Below are positions 26,834 through 36,031 of a stretch of DNA of 62,021 nt, piece by piece. The position numbers and the translations under genes are program-made. The stretch comes from Thermoleophilia bacterium. Its GTDB lineage: Bacteria; Actinomycetota; Thermoleophilia; BMS3ABIN01. Each line of letters begins with the position of its first letter. Within the stretch, counting starts at the first letter, position 1. Below the pieces are notes generated by a model. That model was not told where the DNA came from. It saw only the letters and a program-made list of their open reading frames with translations, and made no database searches. The DNA lies in NCBI GenBank assembly GCA_020053595.1, contig JAGVMV010000023.1, positions 1-62,021 of the forward strand. The letters run 5' to 3'.

Positions 26834-27753
26834 CAGTCGCTCTCCTCGATCGACTGCAGGAAGATTTCCTCGAGCTCCTGGCTACGTGGCGTGAACTCAC
26901 GCAACTGGGCACCGCTTTCCATGATTATACGAGCTACTTTTTCAACCTCGGCCTCATTCTCCACTGTAACCGTCATTTCTTTTTCATCACCATCGACTTT
27001 GCTGGCCAGGTTACGGATATCCGCCATCGTTTCCGGGGGAAGCCCTTCAACCCTGATATCAACACAATGCGTAGGCTGCACCAGGGATTGAATATCACCA
27101 ACCCGCACCAGTCGGCCCATGTTGAGTATTCCAATCTGTGTACAGGTCATCTCTACTTCGGAAAGCAGATGTGAGTTGAGAAAAACCGTGGTTCCCTTTT
27201 CACGGAGTTTCAGAATCAGGTCTCTGACATCTCGTCGGCCCATGGGGTCAAGGGCTGATGTCGGCTCATCCAGAAACAGGAGCTCGGGTTCATTGATAAT
27301 TGCCTGACCAATGCCGATTCGCTGCAGCATTCCCTTGGAAAAAGTACGGATCCTCGATTTTGCATTCTCATTCAAACCTACGATCTCCAACACCTCGGCT
27401 ACACGCTGACGGCGCCGTCCTGCCGGAATGCCGTACAGGCGTGCATGAAAATCGAGGAATTCATCAGCTCTGAGGAAAGTGTGGAATTGAAATAGCTCCG
27501 GCAGGTAACCGATCCGCTCCCGGGCCGATATATCCCCGAGAGGTTTGCCCAGCAACATGCCTTTCCCTGAGGTGGGAAATATGATTTGCATCAGCATCTG
27601 AACCGTCGTGGTTTTTCCCGCCCCATTCGGACCCAGAAAACCAAATACCTCACCATGGCCAACTGTCAAATCGAGGGCTTTTACAGCCTCGACTTCATCG
27701 GAGCCATATCCGTAGACTTTGGTGAGCCCCTCAATCTCAATGGCAGCCGGCAT
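26833..27753 (-). CDS. ABC transporter ATP-binding protein
   Basis: Walker A GPNGAGKTTTV, Q-loop in GYLPELFQFH, signature FSKGMLQRIGIG, Walker B LLFLDEPTSALD and the switch His in FLNSHLLSE. The C-terminal 80 residues are the DUF4162-like extension of the CcmA/NatA group. I start at ATG 27753 because GGGGTGAGGG lies in front; GTG 27762 is possible. It partners with the permease immediately downstream. Confidence 0.9.
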   Translation of the reverse strand: MPAAIEIEGLTKVYGYGSDEVEAVKALDLTVGHGEVFGFLGPNGAGKTTTVQMLMQIIFPTSGKGMLLGKPLGDISARERIGYLPELFQFHTFLRADEFLDFHARLYGIPAGRRRQRVAEVLEIVGLNENAKSRIRTFSKGMLQRIGIGQAIINEPELLFLDEPTSALDPMGRRDVRDLILKLREKGTTVFLNSHLLSEVEMTCTQIGILNMGRLVRVGDIQSLVQPTHCVDIRVEGLPPETMADIRNLASKVDGDEKEMTVTVENEAEVEKVARIIMESGAQLREFTPRSQELEEIFLQSIEESD

Positions 27754-27909
27754 GACCCTCACCCCTGGTCGCTATTTCGAGGCCTTAACAACTGGGTCTG
27801 ACCCGGTTTTAAGCTATTGGCGCTCATCGATCGGCGCTGGCCAAAACCGCGGCAGACTAAAGTAATTGAAAGGCCCCCCGAGGGAAAAACTGGAGGTAAA
27901 ACTGGCAGG

Positions 27910-27939
27910 ATTGTATCATCCAACCACAACTGCTATCAA
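27910..27939 (-). promoter_or_regulatory. Probable promoter of the ABC transporter/thioredoxin operon
   Basis: On the minus strand: -35 TTGATA (27934-27939), 18-base spacer, -10 TACAAT (27910-27915). About 155 bases of leader follow, containing two near-copies of CCAGTTTT. I see no gene in 27763-27960. Confidence 0.5.
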
Positions 27940-27960
27940 GACTTTCCCTGTGCCTGATTC

Positions 27961-28950
27961 TCAGGGAGAAGTAGTATTCAGATCTACCTTGGTCCCCGGA
28001 TCATAATCGGGACTGTACTCTATGCTGGCGTTGTCATAAGTTTCCTGAACAAACGCCCGCCAACGCTCGGAAAAAATCTGGTTGCCGTAGATTGTCTTGA
28101 TCTCATTCCGCACCTGATCAAAAGTTCTCAGATTCGCCGGAAGCGTATTTTCCAGCGTCAGCACATACCACTGCTCACCAACTTTTATCGGGTCGGTAAC
28201 CTCGCCGATCTGCATGCTCCATAAAACCTGGTCCAGGGCCGGGGCAAGCTGGCCTTTTGTGACCAGGCCCAGGGCTCCTTTTTTCTCACTGGCCTGCGGA
28301 TCAACTGAAAGCTCATCCACGAGAGTAACAAAACTTTCTCCGGCTCGCGCCCGCCTGGTGGCTGCCATGGCCGCAGACTGGCTGGCGGTGAATATCTGAC
28401 GTACCTGCCGTCTTTCAGGCTGATCATACTGGGAGCGATTGCGGTCATAATAATCCTCTGCTTCCTGGTCCGTAACCTGGATATCCTTGCCAATGCTTTC
28501 CATCAATTTTTCATGAAGAATAGCCCGCCTGACATCGCCGTTCATTTCCTCTTCGGTAAGTCCCTTGGCTGCATAATCCTGTTTTAATCTGCTCACATCA
28601 CCGAGAAAGCTCTCATCGGCCATATCCTGAAAACGAGTCTGTATTTCGGCGTCTGAAACGCTGATTTTCTTCGCTTTGGTTTGCTGCAGCTCAAGCTCCT
28701 CCCGCACGAGCTGATCAGTGGTCTCCTTGCGGAAGTTATCAAAAACATCCCCCTGATCCGCTGTCGGGATCATCGCCCCGTAGACTTTACGCAATTCTTC
28801 GATACGGCTGGCAACGTTATCCTTGGAAATCACTGTACCATTAACGCTGGCGGCGGCATTTCCTTCCAGACCGCCACACCCGAGCAGAGACGGGATCGCC
28901 CCGCCAAACCCGACCGTAACAAGCAGGGCCACAATAAATTTGGCTCGCAT
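27961..28950 (-). CDS. Peptidyl-prolyl isomerase-type foldase lipoprotein (PrsA/SurA-like)
   Basis: 329 residues. Signal peptide with lipobox LLGC, then a SurA-type helical N-domain (VNGTVISKDNVASRIEELRK), then a parvulin rotamase domain at about residues 180-285: RRQVRQIFTAS, FVTLVDELSVDPQASEKKG, LGLVTKGQLAPALDQVLW and IKVGEQWYVLTLE. Anchored outside the membrane, it would assist folding of exported proteins. Adjacent and upstream of the exporter genes on the same strand, with a promoter between. Confidence 0.88.
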   Translation of the reverse strand: MRAKFIVALLVTVGFGGAIPSLLGCGGLEGNAAASVNGTVISKDNVASRIEELRKVYGAMIPTADQGDVFDNFRKETTDQLVREELELQQTKAKKISVSDAEIQTRFQDMADESFLGDVSRLKQDYAAKGLTEEEMNGDVRRAILHEKLMESIGKDIQVTDQEAEDYYDRNRSQYDQPERRQVRQIFTASQSAAMAATRRARAGESFVTLVDELSVDPQASEKKGALGLVTKGQLAPALDQVLWSMQIGEVTDPIKVGEQWYVLTLENTLPANLRTFDQVRNEIKTIYGNQIFSERWRAFVQETYDNASIEYSPDYDPGTKVDLNTTSP

Positions 28951-29097
28951 TAATTTCTCCTTTTTTGCTCATTGCTGGCAAGTCGAATAATTATAGCCAC
29001 CTCATATACATCTGTACAATTACGAAAGATTAAGTCGGGTTTTGCCTCTTTTTCGTTATGCTATACTACCCAGAATAATTCTTTACGCAATAAATAA

Positions 29098-29724
29098 TTG
29101 TATATACCCACTTGTAGAAATTACTGTTTAAAAAACGCGCTAATACTCTGCGTGCTGTTATTGGCGATGCTTTTGCCAGGCTTCGGTTGCGGCGAAGAGA
29201 GTATTTCCACATCCTCCGATTCAGAATCGGAAACCTCGAACGATTCTTCGCCAAAATCTCTCACCCAGAATCTTGTCTACGAAATGGCTGTCAAAAGAGC
29301 CGGCGACGCCGCACTGCTCCGAGCCGCTGTACTTTCACCACAAGCTGGTGACAAGACAGTTTTGTTCGAGTTGAACCGTCCGGAAGTATGCCATGATGGA
29401 GCGCTGGTCGGTATCGTCTCGACATTTTCTCAAAAAACCATGAGTTCTCTGTTTAAATATCCGGAAGTCTCTCGGGTCGAGGTTACCATGTATGGTGCTA
29501 CTCAAGACCTGGCCACTAAAAATGAGGTCGCGGTCAAGGTCGCAGTCGATCGTGCAACCGCCGAGAAAATAGACTGGTTCAATGTGCGCGATACAAATAT
29601 GTCCACACTATTCACCAGCTTCTATATCGATACACGAGTACAGGCAAACTGGCAAGTGGAGGGTGGTGACTCCACTCCTCGAAGCGAACAGGCCTCGACG
29701 GCCTCGGCGAGCCCGTCCACCTGA
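29098..29724 (+). CDS. Lipoprotein of unknown function
   Basis: 208 residues from TTG 29098; the true start may lie further in, as there is no clear Shine-Dalgarno. A hydrophobic stretch ends in FGCGEES, a plausible lipobox, followed by a Ser/Thr/Glu-rich linker. The globular part (about 60-185) has no motif I recognise. The C-terminus is Ser/Thr/Ala-rich. It precedes the radical SAM gene by 54 bases but may not belong to its operon. Confidence 0.55.
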   Translation: MYIPTCRNYCLKNALILCVLLLAMLLPGFGCGEESISTSSDSESETSNDSSPKSLTQNLVYEMAVKRAGDAALLRAAVLSPQAGDKTVLFELNRPEVCHDGALVGIVSTFSQKTMSSLFKYPEVSRVEVTMYGATQDLATKNEVAVKVAVDRATAEKIDWFNVRDTNMSTLFTSFYIDTRVQANWQVEGGDSTPRSEQASTASASPST

Positions 29725-29778
29725 GTCGGCACCGCGATTTCTGGCAATTTATATGCACCGCTGCCTGGAGTTATCACG

Positions 29779-30885
29779 ATGAACGAAGAATATAGAAGCC
29801 CCGAATACCTTCAGATGAGCCCCGCCGGAGCCCTGACCAATGATCCGGAAGAGGGGCGGTCGTCCTGGGACACTCATATTAATTTTCTGGAGCTGCAGTT
29901 GACCTATCCTGAAGGCTGCCAGGCAATCTGTTCCTATTGCGGATTTTCAACAAGTGGCCACAGACATGTAAATCCAGGCACCCTGGTGCAAACATGGCCA
30001 ATTCTTTCCGTCGATGAAATCATTTCCCGGGTGAATGAAAACACGGGCTCCCTCGAACGAATCTGTCTTTCGATGGTAGTACACCCGGACGGGGTTGAAG
30101 ACACCACGTTTCTCATAGACCGATTTCGCAGAGAAACAGACCTGAAAGTATCAGTACTGGTAAACCCCTCGCTTCTTAATGATGGTGATATTGAGGCGTT
30201 CCATGTCACGGGCGCTGACAGGGCGATTGTTGCCATCGAAACAGCGACCCGGGATTTGTTTAACCAGCACGGCGGCATGGATAATCCACATCAATGGGAA
30301 AAATACTGGCTAGCCCTGGGTGACGCGGCGGCGGCCTTCGGCGGGGATAAAACGGGAACACACCTCATCGCCGGTCTGGGTGAAACAGAGCAACAGATGG
30401 TTAACACTATTCAGCGAGCGCGCGACCTCGGTGCTAGCACATACCTGTTTTCTTTCTTCCCGGACCCAGGGTCGATTTTGAAAAATGCCGAACCCTGTCC
30501 CTCAGGGCAGTTCAGAAGGATACAACTGGCTCGCTTCCTGATAGACTGTAGCCTGGTCGTAGACAGCCAGATGGACTTCGATGAACACGAAAGGATCACC
30601 GGGTTCGGCCTGAGGGGCACCGAACTCGATGATATCGTCGATACTGGCGAGCCCTTTACGGCTAGCGGGTGCCCCGGGAAAACCATGAATTGTGCCTGTA
30701 ACCGGCCATATGCTGACGGGCCGGCGGGGGATATTCGCAGTTACCCGTTCTGTCTGGAACCTGAGGATATCCAGCAGGTGCGCAAACAGATGGCGACCTA
30801 CCTGGAAACGCCCAGTTTTATTGACCAAGCCACCATCCAGGGCATATTGGCGACTATAACATCAGAATTCAGGGAGGGGGGATAA
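29779..30885 (+). CDS. Radical SAM enzyme of unassigned function
   Basis: 368 residues. CQAICSYCGFS provides the CxxxCxxC cluster for SAM cleavage. GADRAIVAIETATRDLFNQH and THLIAGLGETEQQM are the SAM-binding and barrel segments seen in BioB/LipA-like enzymes. Near the C-terminus TASGCPGKTMNCACNRPY and a following RSYPFCLEPEDI carry extra cysteines suited to a second cluster. That layout resembles radical SAM proteins that insert sulfur, such as LipS1-type lipoyl synthases, but I cannot assign it. TusA and DsrE-like genes follow at once, which supports a sulfur-related role. Confidence 0.7.
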   Translation: MNEEYRSPEYLQMSPAGALTNDPEEGRSSWDTHINFLELQLTYPEGCQAICSYCGFSTSGHRHVNPGTLVQTWPILSVDEIISRVNENTGSLERICLSMVVHPDGVEDTTFLIDRFRRETDLKVSVLVNPSLLNDGDIEAFHVTGADRAIVAIETATRDLFNQHGGMDNPHQWEKYWLALGDAAAAFGGDKTGTHLIAGLGETEQQMVNTIQRARDLGASTYLFSFFPDPGSILKNAEPCPSGQFRRIQLARFLIDCSLVVDSQMDFDEHERITGFGLRGTELDDIVDTGEPFTASGCPGKTMNCACNRPYADGPAGDIRSYPFCLEPEDIQQVRKQMATYLETPSFIDQATIQGILATITSEFREGG

Positions 30886-30984
30886 GGAGCATCAGCTACA
30901 TCAGGACAGGACGTCAGGCTGCGGTTTGAATCTTCAAACCGTTGTCCAGCGTCTAAAAAAACAATGTTTTAAAAGGAGGAGCAA

Positions 30985-31233
30985 ATGGGAGATGGAATCG
31001 ACGTAAAAGCTGATTCGGTACTCGACGTCAAGGGTCTTTGCTGCCCGATGCCGGTAGTCAAGGCAAAGAAGGCCATGGATGCTATCGAAGTGGGTCAGGT
31101 GCTCGAGATAATAGGCACGGACCCAGGCTCAAAGGGAGACATGCCGGCTTGGGCAAACCGCGCCGGCCACGAATTTCTTGGTTCGACTGAAGACGGAGAA
31201 GTCTTTACCTTCTGGGTAAAGAAAGGAAAGTGA
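30985..31233 (+). CDS. TusA-family sulfur carrier
   Basis: 82 residues. VKGLCCPMPVVKAKKAM has the CPxP sulfur-accepting Cys at the start of helix one, and GTDPGSKGDMPAWANRAGH matches the second TusA block. AAGGAGG precedes ATG 30985. It carries persulfide sulfur between enzymes. The DsrE-like gene follows after 19 bases, a pairing well known in sulfur-oxidising and sulfate-reducing prokaryotes. Confidence 0.9.
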   Translation: MGDGIDVKADSVLDVKGLCCPMPVVKAKKAMDAIEVGQVLEIIGTDPGSKGDMPAWANRAGHEFLGSTEDGEVFTFWVKKGK

Positions 31234-31252
31234 GAAAGAAAGCGAGAACAGG

Positions 31253-31720
31253 ATGACAGATCGCATAGCCATAATTGCATCAAAGGGTACACTGGATATG
31301 GCTTATCCACCGTTGATAATGGCCAGCACGGCGGCCACAATGGATATGGAGGTGGGAATATTTTTCACCTTCTACGGGCTGGATATAGTCAACAAAAAGA
31401 AGTACGCCAACCTTAAAGTTGCTCCCGTGGGCAACCCGGCCATGCCGATGCCGGTACCCAATATTATTGGCATGCTGCCGGGGATGACCGCCATGGCCAG
31501 CAAGATGATGAAGGATATGATGAAGAAGGCAAACATGCCGACTATTCCCGAGCTCATTAAGGTCTGCCATGAAAGTGGAGTCAAGTTGTGGCCGTGCGAA
31601 CTGACGCTACAGGTGATGAGCATCAATCCTGATGATCTCATCGACGAAGTGGAAAGAAGCTGCGGAGCGGCTGCATTCCTGGATTACGCGGCCACGGCGA
31701 ATATCAGCCTGTTTATCTGA
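31253..31720 (+). CDS. DsrE/DsrF-family protein (DsrE2-like)
   Basis: 155 residues. IAIIASKGTLDMAYPPLIMA opens the family fold; FFTFYGLDIVNK and a Met/Lys-rich membrane-adjacent stretch with GMLPGMTAMASKMMKD follow. The conserved Cys is in VKLWPCELTLQVM. Proteins of this type accept sulfur from TusA. Length and the methionine-rich middle favour the DsrE2 subgroup over DsrE proper. Closed by a terminator. Confidence 0.85.
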   Translation: MTDRIAIIASKGTLDMAYPPLIMASTAATMDMEVGIFFTFYGLDIVNKKKYANLKVAPVGNPAMPMPVPNIIGMLPGMTAMASKMMKDMMKKANMPTIPELIKVCHESGVKLWPCELTLQVMSINPDDLIDEVERSCGAAAFLDYAATANISLFI

Positions 31721-31743
31721 TTTCCCCGGATTCGGCACTTATC

Positions 31744-31774
31744 AAGAGGCGGGCGATAAACCCGCCTCTTTTTT
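31744..31774 (+). terminator. Rho-independent terminator after the tusA-dsrE unit
   Basis: Perfect 10-bp stem AAGAGGCGGG/CCCGCCTCTT, loop CGATAAA, then TTTTT. It ends the 29.8-31.7 kb unit. Confidence 0.9.
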
Positions 31775-31815
31775 ATTCTCTTTTTTATCCCTGCGGACAT
31801 CGGGAATTATTAATC

Positions 31816-32508
31816 TCAGGCTACTTCTACCCTTAGCCAATTCCCGATCTCTTTGCGCTCGATGATCATGGTCTGGATCTTTTCCATCCACAGAGACTGA
31901 AATTTGTTGCGGGCTTCGTCATCTGCCTCTCCGGAAACCACCTGCTGCATGAGGATCGCCAGCCGCTTCGCCTTCTCTCCAGGGTAGGGGATAAGCCAGG
32001 GATAGAACTTTACTATCACGGACCGGCCGGTATCCAGTCGCTCAAAACGGCAGCATGTCGCCTCTTCGTCAATCTTTTCCGGATCAAATGTCAGTAATCC
32101 CCGGCGCTTGAACCTGGGGCCAAGTCCTTTGAAGCCGGTATTGGGGGCCGCGCCGGTAAGAAACGTGAAAACCTGCGCCATAACTCCGAGAGCGCCCTCT
32201 TCCGGTCTGCCATATAAAGTGATCGCTATTTCTCCCCGTACCGGCGTTTGTCCCTCATATAGAGCATCCAGAGATTCCTGGCAACAAAGAAAAGCTCCGG
32301 TGACTGTTGGACAGGCATGCCCGGCCGCCTTGACCGCATCGATGTATGAATAATCAAGCTCTACGCTTTCCTGTTTGAATGCTCCGAGGGTTTCCGCCAG
32401 CGGTTCTTTCAGCCAAATCGGCCTGACGTCATAAAAGAAGTCTCTGAACGGACCGTTTTCTGCTGCTGTCATTTCAGCACCACCGTTTCCATGGGGGAGG
32501 GTTATCAT
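31816..32508 (-). CDS. FmdE-like metal-binding protein
   Basis: 230 residues; ATG 32472 is an alternative start. AAGHACPTVTGAFLCCQESL near residue 65 recalls the GHxCPG...G motif of the formylmethanofuran dehydrogenase subunit E (FmdE) family, with additional Cys in EEATCCRFERL. FmdE-like proteins outside methanogens have poorly known roles. Divergent from an ArsR gene with a palindrome between, so probably controlled by it. The family call is moderate. Confidence 0.5.
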   Translation of the reverse strand: MITLPHGNGGAEMTAAENGPFRDFFYDVRPIWLKEPLAETLGAFKQESVELDYSYIDAVKAAGHACPTVTGAFLCCQESLDALYEGQTPVRGEIAITLYGRPEEGALGVMAQVFTFLTGAAPNTGFKGLGPRFKRRGLLTFDPEKIDEEATCCRFERLDTGRSVIVKFYPWLIPYPGEKAKRLAILMQQVVSGEADDEARNKFQSLWMEKIQTMIIERKEIGNWLRVEVA

Positions 32509-32594
32509 CGGTCAACTTTAATTACCCAATTTCGTAATTTGAATACTTGATAAATATCACATCTGCTTATACTTGATTGACATGCTTCGCGGAT

Positions 32595-32624
32595 ATATCA
32601 TATCGGCGATTGGCGATATGATAT
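32595..32624. promoter_or_regulatory. Palindromic operator candidate for the ArsR regulator
   Basis: A perfect 11-bp inverted repeat, ATATCATATCG (32595-32605) and CGATATGATAT (32614-32624), spaced by 8 bases, in the 229-bp divergent intergenic region. AT-rich dyads of this kind are typical ArsR/SmtB targets. The rest of 32509-32737 shows no gene. Confidence 0.65.
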
Positions 32625-32737
32625 TTGCGGAGGTGATAATACATCGTTGCACACCGATATATAGTTCCCGGACGGCATAATTTATCGGTGCTCAGCGTTT
32701 TCTTTTCCAAGGCACGGACTGACAAGGAGTTTCCCAG

Positions 32738-33091
32738 ATGGCACTCAATGATTATGAGATAGTTCTCAAAGCTGTGGCCGATCCCGCCAGGGTACGAATT
32801 CTGAAGTTGCTCGAGGGCCGGGAGCTCTGCGTTTACCAGCTCATGGAAGTGCTGGCATTAAGCCAGTCAACGATTTCCGGGCACCTTTCCCTCTTGAAGA
32901 AAGCCGGGCTGGTAAACGATCGCCGCGAGGGACGGTGGGTGCATTATTCGCTTTGCGACAAAAAGCGAAACCAGTATGCCCTGCCGATGCTGGCGCTCAT
33001 CCTCGGCTGGCTGGATGATGATCCCAGAGTGAGAGCCGACCAGCGGCGTCTGGCATCAAGGGCAAAGAAAGACGATTCCCGGCGCGACTAA
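32738..33091 (+). CDS. ArsR-family transcriptional regulator
   Basis: 117 residues with a winged helix: VADPARVRILKLLEGRELCV, then LMEVLALSQSTISGHLSLLK (recognition helix) and VNDRREGRWVHYSL (wing). Cys residues occur in the ELCVYQL helix and in YSLCDKK, but no full CxCxxC arsenic site, so the sensed ligand is unclear. ACAAGGAG precedes the ATG. It likely controls itself and the divergent FmdE-like gene. Confidence 0.88.
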   Translation: MALNDYEIVLKAVADPARVRILKLLEGRELCVYQLMEVLALSQSTISGHLSLLKKAGLVNDRREGRWVHYSLCDKKRNQYALPMLALILGWLDDDPRVRADQRRLASRAKKDDSRRD

Positions 33092-33128
33092 CCTGTCGGA
33101 CGGGCCTGCCAAAACAGCTCGAAGCCGC

Positions 33129-35342
33129 TCAGGCCTTTCTCAGCGGAGCATAATCAACCATTAGCTTGCGTTCGCTGCCATCCGCGGCGAATCTGACTGC
33201 AACCGTACCACCTGGCTCTACTCCGGTTATCAAACCTTCGCCGAATGTTGCATGAATCACCTTGTCGCCTACGTTGAAGAATGATGGGGCATCCGACCGC
33301 TCTTCGGCAATATCGCATTGCTCATCGAAATTATCATTGTAAAGGTCGCGGCCACTCATACTGCCGCCCACACCTCTTGCGAACCGTCCTCCTGCAGGCC
33401 GAGAGCGCTCGAACTCAACCAAATCCACAGGCAGCTCGCCAATGAACCGTGAAGCCATGTTGTAATTGCGGGAGCCGTAAAGGTTTCGCGTGGTTGTGTA
33501 GGTAAAATACAGGCGCTTTCTCGCCCGGGTCATGCCGACGTAACACAGGCGGCGCTCTTCATCGAGATTCTGCTCCTCAAGCGAGCGGGAGTGGGGGAAT
33601 ACTCCCTCTTCGGCACCGATGATAAATACGACCGGAAACTCGAGCCCCTTGGCATTGTGAAGGGTCATCAGCGTGATCGCTTCTCCCGGCGCTTCCGGCT
33701 TGTCGATATCGGTATAGAGCGAAATCTCCTGCAGAAACTCCTGTAGCGACCCTTCGGCGTGGAGGCTGTCATACTCTTCAGCGACTCCCACCAGTTCCTG
33801 CAGGTTCTCGATGCGACCTTCCGCCTCGACAGTTCGTTCGGCCGAAAGCGCCTCCAGGTATCCTGTATTCGTCAATATTTCCTCGAGGATCTCCGCCACC
33901 GGCGCATCTGCCGCGATGGCTGTCAACTCCTGCATCTGGCCACTGAAAACCGTGAGCGCATTGACGGCAGCCGGGCGCAAATCCGCTATTTCTTCGGATT
34001 TCGCCGCGGCCTCCAGCATCGAGTAACCTCCGGATTCGGCGAATCGCGTCAGAGCCGCCACGGAAGCAGTCCCGATGCCACGCTTCGGTGAATTGACGAC
34101 GCGGGTAAAGCTGACGGAGTCGTTGGGATTGTCCACCATCAGCAAATAGGCGAGGGCGTCCTTGATCTCGGCCCGTTCATAGAATTTTGTACCGCCAATG
34201 ATGCGGTAGGGAATACCGTAGCGGATGAGCATATCCTCCAGTACGCGCGACTGGGCATTGACTCGATAAAAAACGGCGATCTCTCCCGGCCTGAAGTTTT
34301 CCTTCTGCTCGAGCCTGGATATTTCACCGGCAACGAATCTCGCCTCGCCATGCTCATCGTCGACCTCGGTCACGCGTATCGGCTCCCCTTCACCCAGATC
34401 GGTCCAGAGCTTTTTGGCCTTGCGTTCACTGTTATTGCTGATAACCTCGTTGGCGGCGCTCAAAATAACCTGCGTAGAACGATAATTCTGCTCCAGCTTG
34501 ATGACTTCCGCTTCCGGGTAATCTTTCTCGAAATCGAGGATATTCCTCACGTCAGCGCCACGCCATGAATAAATACTCTGGTCATCATCACCGACGACAC
34601 AAACATTGCGGTGGTCGCGCGCCAGGAGGTTAATCAGCATGTACTGAGCATGGTTGGTGTCCTGGTATTCGTCCACCAGGATTTGCCGGAAGCTGCGCTG
34701 ATAGTGTTCCAGCCTGTCCGGAAATCTCATAAAAAGATCGACCGTTCGCAGTAGCAGGTCATCAAAATCCATGGCGTTATTGGCGAAGAGCTTTTTTTGA
34801 TAAATGGTGTAAACGCTGGAAACCGTATCATCGAAGAAGTTCTCGACCATCCCGGAGAAAGCTTCCGCGTCGATCAAGCGGTTCTTGGCTGAAGAGATTA
34901 CCGCGTGTATACCTTTGGGCGGGAAACGTTTGGGATCCAGTCCCAGCTCCTTCAGACACTGTTTGACGACGCGTACCTGGTCGCCGGCGTCATAAATAGT
35001 GAAATTCCGCTGGTATCCCAGCAGCTGGGCTTCTTTCCTGAGAATACGGGCACAGGCCGCATGAAAAGTGCTCACCCACATGGTCCTGGCGATTGGACCC
35101 AGGAGCGTCTCAACGCGATCCTTCATCTCGTTTGCCGCCTTGTTGGTGAAGGTGATTGCCAGTATCTCATGGGGCTTTACACCCTGCGCCGCGATCAGAA
35201 AGGCGATCCTGTGGGTCAGAACACGTGTCTTGCCGCTACCGGCTCCCGCCAATACCAGCAGTGGCCCGCCGGGGCATTCAACGGCCCGCCGCTGGGGCTC
35301 GTTAAGATCAGCCAGAAGATGGTTCAATGAAGGATTGGTCAT
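33129..35342 (-). CDS. pcrA: UvrD/PcrA-type ATP-dependent DNA helicase
   Basis: 737 residues, full length. Walker A LAGAGSGKTRVLTHR, motif Ia ILAITFTNKAANEMK, Walker B ILVDEYQDTNHAQ, motif III VVGDDDQSIYSWRGAD, motif IV LEQNYRST, motif V LMTLHNAKGLEFPVVF and motif VI YVGMTRARKRLY. The C-terminal Tudor-like segment (VGDKVIHATFGEGLITGVEP) is typical of PcrA of Gram-positive-type bacteria. Roles are nucleotide excision repair and removal of stalled RNA polymerase or RecA. Confidence 0.95.
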   Translation of the reverse strand: MTNPSLNHLLADLNEPQRRAVECPGGPLLVLAGAGSGKTRVLTHRIAFLIAAQGVKPHEILAITFTNKAANEMKDRVETLLGPIARTMWVSTFHAACARILRKEAQLLGYQRNFTIYDAGDQVRVVKQCLKELGLDPKRFPPKGIHAVISSAKNRLIDAEAFSGMVENFFDDTVSSVYTIYQKKLFANNAMDFDDLLLRTVDLFMRFPDRLEHYQRSFRQILVDEYQDTNHAQYMLINLLARDHRNVCVVGDDDQSIYSWRGADVRNILDFEKDYPEAEVIKLEQNYRSTQVILSAANEVISNNSERKAKKLWTDLGEGEPIRVTEVDDEHGEARFVAGEISRLEQKENFRPGEIAVFYRVNAQSRVLEDMLIRYGIPYRIIGGTKFYERAEIKDALAYLLMVDNPNDSVSFTRVVNSPKRGIGTASVAALTRFAESGGYSMLEAAAKSEEIADLRPAAVNALTVFSGQMQELTAIAADAPVAEILEEILTNTGYLEALSAERTVEAEGRIENLQELVGVAEEYDSLHAEGSLQEFLQEISLYTDIDKPEAPGEAITLMTLHNAKGLEFPVVFIIGAEEGVFPHSRSLEEQNLDEERRLCYVGMTRARKRLYFTYTTTRNLYGSRNYNMASRFIGELPVDLVEFERSRPAGGRFARGVGGSMSGRDLYNDNFDEQCDIAEERSDAPSFFNVGDKVIHATFGEGLITGVEPGGTVAVRFAADGSERKLMVDYAPLRKA

Positions 35343-35416
35343 ATTCGTTATTCCAGCATATCAGGAGTGTCGGAGATTAAATGCCACAAGATCTGGTTCA
35401 GCCGGGGTTTTCCGGC

Positions 35417-36031
35417 TCAGGTCGTGGCGCCAAGCGCATAACCGATGGCGACGCACACTAACCCGGCGGACACCATTTTGATTCCGGACAGGATCATTCT
35501 ATTCCTGGAAATAGCTCCCAGGTAAGCTCCCAGGGCAAACAGTTCCGCAAACGCCAGGGCGAAGGCGATATAAAAAGCTGTCTCAATATGAATAGCGGCG
35601 CCCAGGAAAAATGGTGAAATCGCTACCACTGCCGCCGCAAAAGGCGAGAAGCCATCAACCAGTGATACCACGATGGTGGCGTAAGTGGAGGCGTGGCCGA
35701 TGTCGGTATCCCTCAGGTTGCTCAAGGTGGATTCTTCAAGCTCGGCCAGGGCTCGGTTGCGTTCGGCCTTTTCGGTCATGTATGCGCCATAGAAACCGGA
35801 CACTCCCATGGCAAATGACGCGGCCAGCCCCAGGGTCACCACGGCGGCGGCATCCCTGACATGGCCAAAATAACCGCCCACCAGCACACCGAGAATAGTG
35901 AGAACACCGTCGAAAGCGTTCATCGCGAAGTACCGACGCGCTATTTCACCTACATGCGCGATGCGGTGATACTTGCGAAGAGTGCGAATACTGGGAACCT
36001 TCAAGGAGCGGGGGAGATCCCCCTTCGTCAC
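35417..36031 (-). CDS. VIT1/CCC1-like membrane protein
   Basis: 204 residues with five hydrophobic segments. YFAMNAFDGVLTILGVLVGG matches the first helix of the VIT (vacuolar iron transporter-like) family, with charged MTEKAERNRALAELEE in the cytoplasmic metal-binding position. Members carry Fe2+ or Mn2+. The ATG overlaps the stop of the DUF211 gene by four bases, so the pair is co-translated. Confidence 0.75.
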   Translation of the reverse strand: MTKGDLPRSLKVPSIRTLRKYHRIAHVGEIARRYFAMNAFDGVLTILGVLVGGYFGHVRDAAAVVTLGLAASFAMGVSGFYGAYMTEKAERNRALAELEESTLSNLRDTDIGHASTYATIVVSLVDGFSPFAAAVVAISPFFLGAAIHIETAFYIAFALAFAELFALGAYLGAISRNRMILSGIKMVSAGLVCVAIGYALGATT

